Counted from the stretch's first letter, positions 49,059 through 58,092 are shown. The stretch is DNA of 64,000 nucleotides from Kutzneria chonburiensis (GCF_028622115.1 NZ_CP097263.1:4216001-4280000); one strand, 5' to 3'. Notes: generated by a model from the sequence alone, not told the origin. Numbers and translations: made by a program.

Positions 49059-49871
49059 ATGTCGTCCGCGCAGATCGCCCTGCTCGGTGCCATCGCCGGC
49101 TTCACCATCTACCTCGGCCTGCCGCTCGGCCGGCTGCGGGCGCCGATGCCACGGCTCAAGGCCGGGTTGAACGCGGTCGCGATCGGCATCCTGGTGTTTC
49201 TGCTCTGGGACGTGCTCACGCACGCATGGGAGCCGGTCGACGAGGCGCTGGGCCACCAGGAGATCGGGGCCGCGCTGGGCAACGGTGTCGTGTTGGCGGT
49301 CTGCGTCGGCATCGGGCTGCTCAGCCTCGTGTACTTCGACCGCTGGTCGGCGCGGCGCGGCGGGCGGCCCGGTCCCGGAGCGGCCGCCGTCGGCGAGCTC
49401 GCCACCGGCACCTGGCGCAGCGCCTCCGGGCAGCTGGCGCTGATGATCGCCATCGGCATCGGGCTGCACAACTTCGCCGAGGGGCTGGCCATCGGCAACT
49501 CCGCCGCCAAGGGCGAACTCGCGCTGGCGGTGCTGCTGATCATCGGCTTCGGCCTGCACAACGCCACCGAAGGCTTCGGCATCGTCGCCCCGCTCACCGG
49601 CAGCCGTCCATCCTGGGGCTTCCTCGCGCTGCTCGGCCTCATCGGCGGCGGCCCCACCTTCGTCGGCACGCTGGTCGGGCAGAGCGTCGTCAACGACACC
49701 CTGTCGATCGCCTTCCTTGGCCTGGCCGCCGGATCCATCCTCTACGTCGTGATCGAACTGCTGGCCGTCGCCCGCAAGGCCGCGTTGAAGGAGATCACCA
49801 CCTGGGGCGTGTTCATCGGGCTGGTGCTCGGTTTCGCCACCGACGCCGTCATCACCGCCGCCGGAGCGTGA
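49059..49871 (+). CDS. ZIP-family metal transporter
   Basis: 270 residues, about eight TM helices. The two signature helices are present: IAIGIGLHNFAEGLAIGN (H-N-x2-E-G) and IIGFGLHNATEGFGIV, the metal-binding residues of ZIP permeases. CGGGAG precedes ATG 49059. The iron-box-like operator suggests repression by IdeR/DtxR- or MntR-type protein and therefore uptake of iron or manganese rather than zinc. Confidence 0.88.
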   Translation: MSSAQIALLGAIAGFTIYLGLPLGRLRAPMPRLKAGLNAVAIGILVFLLWDVLTHAWEPVDEALGHQEIGAALGNGVVLAVCVGIGLLSLVYFDRWSARRGGRPGPGAAAVGELATGTWRSASGQLALMIAIGIGLHNFAEGLAIGNSAAKGELALAVLLIIGFGLHNATEGFGIVAPLTGSRPSWGFLALLGLIGGGPTFVGTLVGQSVVNDTLSIAFLGLAAGSILYVVIELLAVARKAALKEITTWGVFIGLVLGFATDAVITAAGA

Positions 49872-49954
49872 CGTCAGGATTCGGCGTCTTCTGCGGCTAC
49901 GCGACCGTGGCGGTGATCCTCGGCGCGGTGCTGCTGCGCCGCCGCGACGCCTGA
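49868..49954 (+). CDS. 28-residue single-TM protein coupled to the ZIP transporter
   Basis: GTG 49868 overlaps the transporter stop (GTGA). The peptide is one hydrophobic helix followed by a basic cap (GYATVAVILGAVLLRRRDA), so it would insert in the membrane with positive residues inside. A possible transporter accessory peptide. Confidence 0.4.
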   Translation: MTSGFGVFCGYATVAVILGAVLLRRRDA

Positions 49955-49960
49955 CCCGGC

Positions 49961-50608
49961 CTATTTGCCGAGCCCGGCCACGAGGTTGATCATCGCGGCG
50001 ATGATGACCGCGCCGAACAGGTAGGACAGCAGGGCGTGCCGTAGGGCGGCCCGCCGGATCTCCTTGGTCTTCAGTTCGGTGTCCGAGACCTGGAACGTCA
50101 TGCCGATGGTGAAGGCCAGATAGGCGAAGTCGGTGTAGCACGGTGGCTCGTCCTCGTTGAAGTCCACCCCGCCGGGCGAGTCGCCGTAGTACAGGCGCGC
50201 GTACCTGGTCGTGAACACCGTGTGCACGGTGGCCCAGGAGACCCCCACCGCCCCGATGCTCACCAGCGCCTGCACGGTCTCCGCGCCGGCACCCCCGCCG
50301 TTGGCCGAAAGCAGGGCGCCGACGGCCGCCAAGCTCGCAACCGCCGCGACGAGCACCAGCGCGTCGGCCGACGCCCGGCCCGGGTCCTCCCGCACCGCGT
50401 GGGACGAGGTGCGCTCCCCCGACATCGGCCAGATGATCACCCACAGCCACGCCACGAACGTCCCCGCACCGACCAACCATCCGGCCAGCAGCCCGTAGCG
50501 CCACCCGGCCAGCATCGTGCAGATCACCCCGACGACAACGGCGAGCACGACCGACGTGAGTGTCCGCGCCCTCGCCGACACAGCACTCCCACGTGGACCA
50601 AGTCGCAT
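49961..50608 (-). CDS. DUF1345-family membrane protein
   Basis: 215 residues, five or six TM helices; YGLLAGWLVGAGTFVAWLW and GVDFNEDEPPCYTDFAYLAFTIGMTFQVSDT are the conserved DUF1345 segments. Function unknown. ATG 50608 chosen before the first TM; ribosome-binding site weak. Confidence 0.8.
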   Translation of the reverse strand: MRLGPRGSAVSARARTLTSVVLAVVVGVICTMLAGWRYGLLAGWLVGAGTFVAWLWVIIWPMSGERTSSHAVREDPGRASADALVLVAAVASLAAVGALLSANGGGAGAETVQALVSIGAVGVSWATVHTVFTTRYARLYYGDSPGGVDFNEDEPPCYTDFAYLAFTIGMTFQVSDTELKTKEIRRAALRHALLSYLFGAVIIAAMINLVAGLGK

Positions 50609-50678
50609 CCGGCCAGGGTTCCCACCACAACCGCCAGCGAAACGACCGCCCCACGCGTTCCGCCGAACAACCAACAGG

Positions 50679-51350
50679 TCACGTGACCGCGTACCGGTGT
50701 TCTGGGCGTCCCGCGCGGCCGTACTCCAGGTGCAGATGAACGGCGCCACGGCGATGCAGCTCGCTCAGGTAGCGCTGCGCGGTGGGACGGCTCACGCCCA
50801 GCTGGTCCGCGAGGGTGCACGCGCCCACCGGCTCGACGGACAGCCGTACGGCGTCGAGGATCTTCCGCATCGTCGGCGGCATCATGGCGTCGGCCGACTG
50901 CGACGGGGTCGCGCCGCGCAGCAGCGTGTAGAGGGCGTCGACGGTGGCCTGGTCGGCTTCGCCGCCGCCGCTGGTCTGCGATCGCCACAGCCGGTATGCG
51001 TCAAGCTGGCGACGCAGCTGCGGCAGCCCGAACGGCTTGACCAGGTAGTAGATCGCGCCCATGTGCATCGCCGACCGGACGGTGGCCAGGTCGCGGGCGG
51101 CGGTGATGATGATGCAGTCGGGCGCGGGGCCGTCGGCGGCGGCCAGGTCGCGCAGCAGGGACAGCCCATCGCCGTCGGGCAGGTAGAAGTCGAGCAGCAG
51201 CAGGTCCGGTGCGGATTCGGCGATCGCCTGCCGGGCCTCGGACACGGTGTGGGCCTCGCCGACGCACGTGAAGCCGGGAACGCGCGCCACACTGGCGGCG
51301 TGGATGCGGGCCACCCGGTAGTCGTCGTCGACGACCAGCGTTCTGATCAT
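50679..51350 (-). CDS. CitB/DcuR-type response regulator
   Basis: 223 residues. Receiver domain: VVDDDYRVARIHAASV, phospho-Asp in LLLLDFYLPDGDG, Thr in IIITAA, Lys in YYLVKPF; C-terminal helix-turn-helix ACTLADQLGVSRPTAQRYLSEL of the citrate-type family. ATG 51350 overlaps the kinase stop (ATGA). Likely regulates the divergent ABC transporter operon. Confidence 0.9.
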   Translation of the reverse strand: MIRTLVVDDDYRVARIHAASVARVPGFTCVGEAHTVSEARQAIAESAPDLLLLDFYLPDGDGLSLLRDLAAADGPAPDCIIITAARDLATVRSAMHMGAIYYLVKPFGLPQLRRQLDAYRLWRSQTSGGGEADQATVDALYTLLRGATPSQSADAMMPPTMRKILDAVRLSVEPVGACTLADQLGVSRPTAQRYLSELHRRGAVHLHLEYGRAGRPEHRYAVT

Positions 51351-52939
51351 CTGGCCACCTCCAACTCGGTGGTGTGCAACGGAAGCGTGATCTCGAACCG
51401 CGCGCCGGGGCCGGCGGCCACCTCGATCGAGCCGCCTGCGCGCACCACGAGCCGGCGGACCAGGGCCAGTCCCAGGCCGCGCCGCATCCCGTTGCGCGTG
51501 GACTTGGTCGAATAGCCGTCGAGGAAGATCTTCTCGACCTCCGTCGCCGGAATACCCGGCCCGGTGTCGCTGACGAGCACCCGAACCACGTCGGCGGTGT
51601 CGGTGATCCGCACGGTCACCTCGCGCGGCTGCGGGCCGCCGGCCACCGCGTCGACCGCGTTGTCGATGAGGTTGCCGAGCACGGTCAGCAGCGGCCCGGT
51701 CTCGGCGTACCCGCGATCGAGCCGCGAATCCGCGTCGATGATCAGACGGACACCCGACTCGGCGGCGGTGGTCACCTTCGCCACCAGCAACGCGGCGAGC
51801 TCGGCCGGCGCGATCCGGACCTGGATGTCGCCGGCCTGCGCGGCGCCGCCGCCGGCGACCTCGGCGAGGTAGCGCGCGGCTTCGTCGGTCTCCCCCAGCC
51901 CGAGCAGGCCGGCCAGCACGTGCAGACGGTTGGTGAACTCGTGTTCCTGGGCCCGCAGGGCATTGGTCAGCCCGGTCAGCGCGTGCAGCTCCCGCATCAG
52001 GCCCTCCAACTCGGTGCGGTCCCGCAGGGTCACCACGTGTCCGGCCGGCCGCCCGGCCAGCAGGACCGGCATTCTGTTCACCACCAACAGGAACTCGTCG
52101 GTCAGCACGATCTCGTCGTTGCCCAGCGGGCCGTCCACGAGCAGATCCCGCAGGCGCCCCGCCGGCACCAACTCCGCGACCGGGCTGCCGGTGCCGGCTC
52201 GGCGGATGCCCAGCAGCCGGCGGGCCTCGTCGTTGAGCACGCTCACCCGGCCCCTGGCGTCGATGCCCACGACGCCTTCCCTGATGCCGTGCAACATCGC
52301 CTCGCGTTCCTGGAGCAGCGCGGCGATCTCGGACAGCTCCAGTCCGAAGGTCACTCGTTTCAGGCCCCGGGCGAGCAGCCACGAGGCCAGCACGCCGATG
52401 CCCAGCGCCAGCAGCGAGTACAGCGCGATGTCACGTAACTGCAAGAAGATCTGGCTGCTGACCCGCTCCTCGGGGATGCCGACGGACACCTCGCCGATGA
52501 TCGCGCCGTTCGACGCGCGCAGCGGCACCTTCGCGTTGGCGGAGTTGCCGAGGCTGCCGGGGTCGATGCCGGTGTGGACGTTTCCGTCCAGCGCGACAAC
52601 GGGTTCTTCCAGGCGCTGGCCGATCAACGCCAGAGTGGGATGCGAGTACCGCACGCCGTTGCGGTCGGCCACCACGACGTAGCTGGCGCTGGTGTTCTTG
52701 CGCACCTGCTCGGCCAACGCCTGGATGCGGTGGTCGGGATCCTTGTGCGCCAGCGCATCGGCGACCTCGGGAAGCTGCGCGACGGTGTTGGCGATGTCCA
52801 GCGCGCGCTGCGTGTACTGGACGTCCAGGGTCTGGTCGGTCAGGTTCGCGTACAGCACGGCGCCGGCCGCGCTCGTCGCCAGCAGGATGGCCAGCACACA
52901 GAGCAGGATCTGGGTTGCCAGCGGGCGGGTACGCCACAT
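51347..52939 (-). CDS. CitA/DcuS-type sensor histidine kinase
   Basis: 530 residues: N-terminal TM (ILLCVLAILLATSAAGAVLYANL), a periplasmic PDC sensor (VQYTQRALDIANTVAQ, SYVVVADRNGVRYSHP), second TM (YSLLALGIGVLASWLLA), PAS (VVGIDARGRVSVLNDEARRLLG), phospho-His in RAQEHEFTNRLHVLAGLL, HATPase (LLTVLGNLIDNAVDAV, DTGPGIP, RRGLGLALV). The sensor domain of this class binds carboxylates. GGAG lies before ATG 52939. Confidence 0.9.
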   Translation of the reverse strand: MWRTRPLATQILLCVLAILLATSAAGAVLYANLTDQTLDVQYTQRALDIANTVAQLPEVADALAHKDPDHRIQALAEQVRKNTSASYVVVADRNGVRYSHPTLALIGQRLEEPVVALDGNVHTGIDPGSLGNSANAKVPLRASNGAIIGEVSVGIPEERVSSQIFLQLRDIALYSLLALGIGVLASWLLARGLKRVTFGLELSEIAALLQEREAMLHGIREGVVGIDARGRVSVLNDEARRLLGIRRAGTGSPVAELVPAGRLRDLLVDGPLGNDEIVLTDEFLLVVNRMPVLLAGRPAGHVVTLRDRTELEGLMRELHALTGLTNALRAQEHEFTNRLHVLAGLLGLGETDEAARYLAEVAGGGAAQAGDIQVRIAPAELAALLVAKVTTAAESGVRLIIDADSRLDRGYAETGPLLTVLGNLIDNAVDAVAGGPQPREVTVRITDTADVVRVLVSDTGPGIPATEVEKIFLDGYSTKSTRNGMRRGLGLALVRRLVVRAGGSIEVAAGPGARFEITLPLHTTELEVAR

Positions 52940-53176
52940 GGCCACTCCGATCTGCCACGTCTCGTCGGGGCGTCGGCGAATGACATCACGCCGTCACACC
53001 GATGCCAAGCCGGCGGACCGTTTTGCCGGAATCGCGACTGAGCGGAACGAGCAGAACTCAGGGAAACGCACTCCTCGACGGGTATCGAGCGTTATCTGTC
53101 GGCCTGATCCCGTCCTGCCTACCGTCCTGCGGCAACGAGAACGAAACACGCCGGCAGTGACGGAGGGAATCCTACC
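52940..53176. other. Divergent control region of the two-component and ABC operons
   Basis: 237 bases, no gene. A plus-strand -10-like TACCGT lies at 53120-53125, giving a start near 53132. No clear direct repeats for the response regulator were found by eye. Confidence 0.35.
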
Positions 53177-54004
53177 GTGTGCGCAGAGAAATCACCGCCC
53201 GCGATCGAACTGCGACAGGTGACCAAACGGTTCACCACGGCCGGCGGCACCCCGTACACGGCGCTGCGCGACCTCGACCTCACCGTGGCCGAAGGAGAGT
53301 TCTGCGCGGTGGTCGGCCCGACCGGCTGCGGCAAGTCGACCACGCTGACGCTGGTGTCCGGGTTGGAACGGCCGTCGGTCGGTTCGGTGACCGTGCACGG
53401 CAAGCCGGTGGACGGCATCACTGCCGGCGTCGGCTTCATGTTCCAGACCGACGCGATCCTGCCGTGGAAATCCGTGCTGGACAACGTCTCCGCCGGTCCG
53501 CGGTTTCGCGGCGTGCCGAAGAAGCAGGCACTGGAGTCGGCCCGCGACTGGATCAGGAGGGTCGGCCTGGCCGGGTTCGAGGACCGCTTCCCGCACCAGC
53601 TCTCCGGCGGCATGCGCAAGCGGGTCGCGCTGGCCCAGAACCTGATCAACGAGCCGCGGGTGATCCTGATGGACGAGCCGTTCTCCGCGCTGGACGTGCA
53701 GACCAGGGCCAAGATGTCCGACGAGCTGCTGGCGCTGTGGGACCTGACCCGCCCGGCGGTCGTGTTCGTCACGCACGACCTGGAGGAGGCCATCGCGCTG
53801 GCCGACACCGTGGTGGTGCTGACCGCCGGCCCGGCTGCCACGGTCAAGGCCCGGTTCCGGGTGGACCTGCTCCGGCCCCGGGTCGTGCAGGAGATCCGGT
53901 TCGAGCCGCGCTTTCTGGACATCTACCACCAGATCTGGGAGGCGCTGCGCGCCGAGGTGGACATCGCCTACTCGCAGAGCACCCGGTTGGACAGGGCGTC
54001 GTGA
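53177..54004 (+). CDS. ABC transporter ATP-binding protein (SsuB/TauB/NrtD-like)
   Basis: 275 residues: Walker A GPTGCGKSTT, signature LSGGMRKRVALAQ, Walker B VILMDEPFSALD, H-loop VFVTHD, FQTDAILPWKSVLDN as in nitrate/sulfonate importers. GTG 53177 after CGGAGGGAATCC. First gene of a three-gene importer operon. Confidence 0.92.
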   Translation: MCAEKSPPAIELRQVTKRFTTAGGTPYTALRDLDLTVAEGEFCAVVGPTGCGKSTTLTLVSGLERPSVGSVTVHGKPVDGITAGVGFMFQTDAILPWKSVLDNVSAGPRFRGVPKKQALESARDWIRRVGLAGFEDRFPHQLSGGMRKRVALAQNLINEPRVILMDEPFSALDVQTRAKMSDELLALWDLTRPAVVFVTHDLEEAIALADTVVVLTAGPAATVKARFRVDLLRPRVVQEIRFEPRFLDIYHQIWEALRAEVDIAYSQSTRLDRAS

Positions 54005-54858
54005 TGACCGCGCAGCAGGCACAGGTAGAGGTGGCGCCGGTCGAGTCACTGCACCGCCGGGCCGCCCGCCGGCACCGCGTGCTGGTGCACCTCACCCAGG
54101 TGGCGGTGCTGCTCGTGGTCGTCGGCGGCTGGCAGCTGACCGTCCAGGACAGCCCGCGCAGCGTGATCCTCTACGGCGTGCCGTCGGGCATCGTGGGCCG
54201 GTTGACGACCTGGATCACCGAGGGCACCGCGATCGGCTCGCTCGGCGACCAGATCGTCACCACGCTGGAAGAGGCGCTGATCGGGTTCGTGATCGGCACC
54301 GTGCTGGGCATCGTGTGCGGCGTCGCGCTGGGCCGGGTGCGGTTCCTGTCCGAGGTGTTCGGCCCGTTCATCAAGGTGCTCAACGCCATTCCGCGCATCG
54401 TGCTGGGCGCGGTGTTCGTGCTCGCCTTCGGCCTCGGCATCGAGTCGAAGGTGCTGCTGGTGATCGTGCTGGTGTTCTTCGGCGTGTTCTTCAACGCCTT
54501 CCAGGGCACCCGCGAGGTCGACCGCAACTTCATCGCCAACGCCAGCATCCTCGGGGCGTCGCGCTGGCAGGTGACCCGCCAGGTGGTGCTGCCGTCGGCG
54601 TTCACCTGGATCATCGCCAGCCTGCACGTGAGCTTCGGTTTCGCGCTGATCGGCGCGATCGTCGGCGAGTTCCTCGGCGGCACCTCGGGCCTGGGGGTCC
54701 TGATCAAGAACGCGCAGGGCACGTTCGACGCCAACGGCGTCTGGGCGGCGATGGTGATCATGGCCGTGGTCGCGCTGATCGCGGAATGGCTCATCACGCG
54801 CCTGGAGAACCGCCTGCTGCGGTGGCGCCCGGCCCAGTTGGCCGGCCCCGACCTGTGA
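54004..54858 (+). CDS. ABC transporter permease (SsuC/TauC-like)
   Basis: 284 residues with six TM helices and the EAA loop (NASILGASRWQVTRQVVLPSAF). VLNAIPRIVLGAVFVLAFGLG is characteristic of the sulfonate/nitrate/taurine permeases. ATG 54004 overlaps the ATPase stop (TGATG). Confidence 0.92.
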   Translation: MTAQQAQVEVAPVESLHRRAARRHRVLVHLTQVAVLLVVVGGWQLTVQDSPRSVILYGVPSGIVGRLTTWITEGTAIGSLGDQIVTTLEEALIGFVIGTVLGIVCGVALGRVRFLSEVFGPFIKVLNAIPRIVLGAVFVLAFGLGIESKVLLVIVLVFFGVFFNAFQGTREVDRNFIANASILGASRWQVTRQVVLPSAFTWIIASLHVSFGFALIGAIVGEFLGGTSGLGVLIKNAQGTFDANGVWAAMVIMAVVALIAEWLITRLENRLLRWRPAQLAGPDL

Positions 54859-54884
54859 ATCCCCCGCTGTCAAAGGAGATCGTC

Positions 54885-55937
54885 GTGGTGAAGAAGTCGT
54901 GGATCGGTGTGGTGGCCGCCGCGCTGGTGTTGTCGGCCGGCTGCGCGAACAACGCGTCGCAGAGCGCGGGCAGCGGCTCGGGCGGGAGCTCGTCCGGCGG
55001 TTCGGGCGAGAAGGTGTCCATCATGGTCGGTGGCCTGAACAAGCAGATCTACCTGCCGTTCATGCTGGCCGAGCGGCTGGGCTACTACAAGGAGCAGGGC
55101 CTGAACGTCACGCTCCAGGACGAGGGTGCGGGCGTCGACGCCACCACGGACATGGTCGCCGGCAAGGTCGACGGCGTTGGCGGCTTCTACGACCACACGA
55201 TCGCCATGCAGGGGCTCGGGCAGCAGCTGGAGTCGGTGGTGTCCATGCTCACCACGCCCGGCGAGGTCGAGCTGTGCCGCAACGAGGTCAAGGACCAGAT
55301 CCACTCCCCCGCCGACTGGAAGGGCCACAATCTCGGCATCACCGACGTCGGCTCGTCCACCGACTTCCTCACCCAGTACCTGGCCCAGAAGAACGGCGTC
55401 GACCCGACCAGCACCCACCGCATCGGCGTGCAGTCCGGGGCCACCCTGATCGGCGCCATGCAGCACGGCAACGTGGACTGCGCGATGACCACCGAGCCGA
55501 CGGTGTCCACCATGCTGGCCACCGGTGACGCCTACATCCTGCTGGACATGCGCACCGCCGCCGGCACCGCCAAGCAGCTCGGCGGCGAGTACCCGGCGAC
55601 CTCGCTCTACATGACCGCCGACTACGTCGACAAGCACCCCGACATCGTGCAGAAGCTGGTCAACGCCTACGTCAAGACGCTGACGTGGATCCAGGGCCAC
55701 AGCGGCGCCGACGTGGCCGCCCAGATGCCGGCCGACTACTACGCCGGCTCCGGCAAGGACGCCTACGTCAAGGCGTTCGACAGCGAGAAGGGCATCTACA
55801 ACCCGACCGGCATCATGCCGCCCGACGGGCCGGCCACCGACCTGAAGGTGTTGCAGGCGTTCAACCCGGACGTGAAGGGCAAGTCGATCGACCTGGCCAA
55901 GACCTACACGGACAAGTTCGTGCTGGCGGCCAAGTAG
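54885..55937 (+). CDS. ABC transporter substrate-binding lipoprotein (SsuA/NMT1-like)
   Basis: 350 residues. Lipobox LVLSAGCAN, Gly/Ser linker, then a periplasmic-binding fold: YLPFMLAERLGYYKEQGLNV, AGKVDGVGGFYDH, GHNLGITDVGSSTDFLTQYL, GNVDCAMTTEPT. NMT1/THI5-like proteins bind sulfonates, nitrate or pyrimidine precursors; the ligand is unknown. AAGGAG precedes GTG 54885; GTG 54888 is equally possible. Ends at a hairpin. Confidence 0.9.
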   Translation: MVKKSWIGVVAAALVLSAGCANNASQSAGSGSGGSSSGGSGEKVSIMVGGLNKQIYLPFMLAERLGYYKEQGLNVTLQDEGAGVDATTDMVAGKVDGVGGFYDHTIAMQGLGQQLESVVSMLTTPGEVELCRNEVKDQIHSPADWKGHNLGITDVGSSTDFLTQYLAQKNGVDPTSTHRIGVQSGATLIGAMQHGNVDCAMTTEPTVSTMLATGDAYILLDMRTAAGTAKQLGGEYPATSLYMTADYVDKHPDIVQKLVNAYVKTLTWIQGHSGADVAAQMPADYYAGSGKDAYVKAFDSEKGIYNPTGIMPPDGPATDLKVLQAFNPDVKGKSIDLAKTYTDKFVLAAK

Positions 55938-55944
55938 CTCCCAG

Positions 55945-55964
55945 CCGCCGACCGCCGTCGGCGG
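55945..55964 (+). terminator. 8-bp stem, 4-base loop, after the ABC operon
   Basis: CCGCCGAC-CGCC-GTCGGCGG, seven bases after the stop; also close to the 3' end of the convergent reductase gene. Confidence 0.6.
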
Positions 55965-55978
55965 TGAGAACTGCGGGA

Positions 55979-56545
55979 TCAGCGGCGTCTCGTGTAGACC
56001 TGACGCAGCACGCCCGAACCGGCGTCCTCGCTCGACACCAGCGTGAGGTCGAGCGGTGCTGACGCGGCGTCGAAGATCCGGCGGCCCTTGCCGAGCACGG
56101 TCGGGAACACCAGCAGCCGGAACTCGTCCACCAGGTCCTGAGCGATCAGCTGGTCAACGACGCAACCGCTGCCGGTGACCACGACATCCTGGTGACGGAC
56201 CCGGTCGCGCACCGTCGAGACCAGGTCTGTCTCGAGGGCGGTCGAGTTGGCCCAGCGCCCGACGTCGACACCCGAACGAGTCGCGACGATCTTGTCCATC
56301 GCGGTCAGCGCACGGGAGAAGTCGTCCTCACGGCTGGCGAAGAGCCCGGCGAACAGTTCCCACGTGGTCCGGCCGAGCAGGTTCACGCCGGTGCGGAGCA
56401 GCGCGCCCAGCGCGAACTTGTCGCCGGCGACGGGGCCGGGCCCGTAGCGGAAGGCCCAGCCTCCGTTCGGGGTGCCGGCCGAGCCGTCGGGGTCGTCCGT
56501 GACGCCGTCGAGCGAGACGAACTGCGCGACGATGACCTTCTGCAT
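55979..56545 (-). CDS. Dihydrofolate reductase-like (RibD C-terminal) protein
   Basis: 188 residues: VIVAQFVSLDGVTDDP at the start, LLGRTTWELFAGLF, DVVVTGSGCVVDQLIAQDLVDEFRLLVFPTVLGKGRRIF: the DHFR/RibD-C fold with an NADPH-binding GSG loop. Substrate unknown. ATG 56545 after GAGGAGGG. Confidence 0.85.
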   Translation of the reverse strand: MQKVIVAQFVSLDGVTDDPDGSAGTPNGGWAFRYGPGPVAGDKFALGALLRTGVNLLGRTTWELFAGLFASREDDFSRALTAMDKIVATRSGVDVGRWANSTALETDLVSTVRDRVRHQDVVVTGSGCVVDQLIAQDLVDEFRLLVFPTVLGKGRRIFDAASAPLDLTLVSSEDAGSGVLRQVYTRRR

Positions 56546-56624
56546 GATGCCCTCCTCGGGAAGTCGTTCATCGAGAGGACGAACGCAGGGGACGCCGTAG
56601 GACCCGATCGAAGGTGACCTGGAT

Positions 56625-56637
56625 CACAGTCACTGTG
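56625..56637. promoter_or_regulatory. Palindrome CACAGT-C-ACTGTG upstream of the reductase gene
   Basis: Perfect 6-1-6 palindrome 80 bases upstream of the reductase ATG, with GGTGACC/GGTCACC-like sequences beside it; a possible TetR/MarR-type operator. Confidence 0.35.
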
Positions 56638-56807
56638 GCCGGCCGACTGCTGCCCGGGTAGACGTCCAGCGACCCGACTTCGGGGCCAGCACCACACCAC
56701 GTCGAAGCGGTCGTCCGGCCGGCGGCGCCGGGGTGACCTGGCCGAACGACGCGACAGCGGTCCCGCCGACGGCCAGGGCCGGACGGCGCTCCGCCAACCC
56801 GGTGGTC

Positions 56808-56813
56808 TACCGT
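56808..56813 (+). promoter_or_regulatory. -10 element TACCGT of the PAP2 gene
   Basis: Predicts a start at about 56820, so the palindrome at 56824 occupies positions +4 to +23 of the mRNA. Confidence 0.45.
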
Positions 56814-56823
56814 GGCGTATGAA

Positions 56824-56843
56824 CTACTACGTGCATGTAGTAG
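56824..56843. promoter_or_regulatory. 20-bp near-perfect palindromic operator
   Basis: CTACTAC-GTGCAT-GTAGTAG: 18 of 20 positions are self-complementary. It overlaps the initial transcribed region of the PAP2 gene, a typical repressor site. The TACTAC/GTAGTA arms recall operators of BlaI/MecI/CopY-type repressors, as known from memory; no such gene is in the window. Confidence 0.6.
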
Positions 56844-56862
56844 AAGGTCAGGAGGTGCCGGC

Positions 56863-57450
56863 ATGGACGACGCGCTGATGCGGGCGATCAACTCCTTCGC
56901 CCGCGCGACGCCCTGGCTGCACAGCCTGATGTACGGCTACGCCACCTACGGCGTGGCGCTGTTCGCGGCGCTGCTCGTCGCCGGCTGGTGGATCGCCCGC
57001 CGCTCCGGCAACCCGGCCCGAGTCGCCGCCGCGGCCTGGGCCGCGCTCGGCACGCTCATTGCCGTAGGCATCAACCAGCCACTCGTGAACACCTTCCACG
57101 AGGCTCGCCCGTACACCACGGCGCCCGACCTGCTGGTGCTGGCCGACCACACCACCGACTTCTCCTTCCCCAGCGACCACGCCACCATGGCCGGCGCGGT
57201 GGCCGCCGGCCTGTTCCTGGTCCGCCACCGGCTGGTCGCATGGCTCGCAACCGCGGCGGCGCTGCTGATGGCCTTCTCGCGCGTCTACATCGCCGCCCAC
57301 TACCCACACGATGTCGTCGCCGGCCTCCTGCTCGGCGCCGTCGTCGTGCTGGTCGGCTGGGCCCTGCTCCGCGGACTCCTCACCAGGCTGGTCTTCCTGG
57401 CTGCGCGAACCCCACTTCGACCGCTGGTCACGACCGGCGGCCTGCCATGA
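56863..57450 (+). CDS. PAP2-family phosphatase
   Basis: 195 residues, about five TM helices. The three phosphatase motifs are present: FHEARPYT (K/R-x6-RP related), FSFPSDHATMAGAV (PSxH) and SRVYIAAHYPHDVVAG (SR-x5-H-x3-D). Likely dephosphorylates undecaprenyl-pyrophosphate or phosphatidate. GGAGG at 56851-56855 supports ATG 56863. Confidence 0.88.
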   Translation: MDDALMRAINSFARATPWLHSLMYGYATYGVALFAALLVAGWWIARRSGNPARVAAAAWAALGTLIAVGINQPLVNTFHEARPYTTAPDLLVLADHTTDFSFPSDHATMAGAVAAGLFLVRHRLVAWLATAAALLMAFSRVYIAAHYPHDVVAGLLLGAVVVLVGWALLRGLLTRLVFLAARTPLRPLVTTGGLP

Positions 57451-57582
57451 CCATGCTCGCAGCGATGGTGACATCGCCGCCGCCCTCATCGGCGCGGCCG
57501 GCCGTCCTTGACGACGCCATCACCATCGCCGTGCCGAACTGACAGTCACAGTCGTCAAGCCCGCACGATCGGACGTGACGCT

Positions 57583-57610
57583 GCCCCCGGCCGAAATGAC
57601 GGCCGGGGGC
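57583..57610. terminator. 10-bp stem, 8-base loop, between convergent genes
   Basis: GCCCCCGGCC pairs with GGCCGGGGGC; 18 bases before the 3' end of the secreted-protein operon. Confidence 0.7.
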
Positions 57611-57627
57611 GGTCGCATTTTGTTGGA

Positions 57628-58092
57628 TCACCACCAGTTGGTGCAGTTGAAGTAGACGGTCCCGTTGCTCGTGACTCCACCGCACGCCCGCATGGCCGTG
57701 CTGGCCAGGCTGGACGTCTGGAAGGCATGCGTCCAGGCCTGCCCGCTGACCGGCGAGCTGGTGCTGCCGCACGTGGCGTGGGTGGCCTGCGAGTCCCGGG
57801 TGATGTCGAGCCACATGCCGTCACCGGGACGGGCGTTGCCGATCCGGGTCCAGGCGTACTCCACGTTGTTGCCCCAGGTGAACCCGTGGCGCAGTTCCAC
57901 CGTGACGGTGCGGCCGCCATGGGTGGCGGTGGTGGAACGCACCGTGGACACGTTCTGAAGCCCGGTCGGATCGCCGATGTCCTGGGTGCACGAGGAACTC
58001 GCCGGGGTCGCGACCGACGCCTGGGCCGGCGTCGCGAACGCGCCGCCGAGCAGCGCGCCGGTGCCGATCAGGATGGCGATGAGTTTCCGCAT
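57628..58092 (-). CDS. Small secreted protein
   Basis: 154 residues with signal peptide (LIAILIGTGALLGGAFATPAQA). Mature part has four cysteines (SSCTQD, ATCGST, RACGGV, FNCTNWW) and beta-rich sequence (TVTVELRHGFTWGNNVEYAWTRIG). Not recognised. AAAGGA precedes ATG 58092. Third gene of the C39-peptidase operon. Confidence 0.7.
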   Translation of the reverse strand: MRKLIAILIGTGALLGGAFATPAQASVATPASSSCTQDIGDPTGLQNVSTVRSTTATHGGRTVTVELRHGFTWGNNVEYAWTRIGNARPGDGMWLDITRDSQATHATCGSTSSPVSGQAWTHAFQTSSLASTAMRACGGVTSNGTVYFNCTNWW

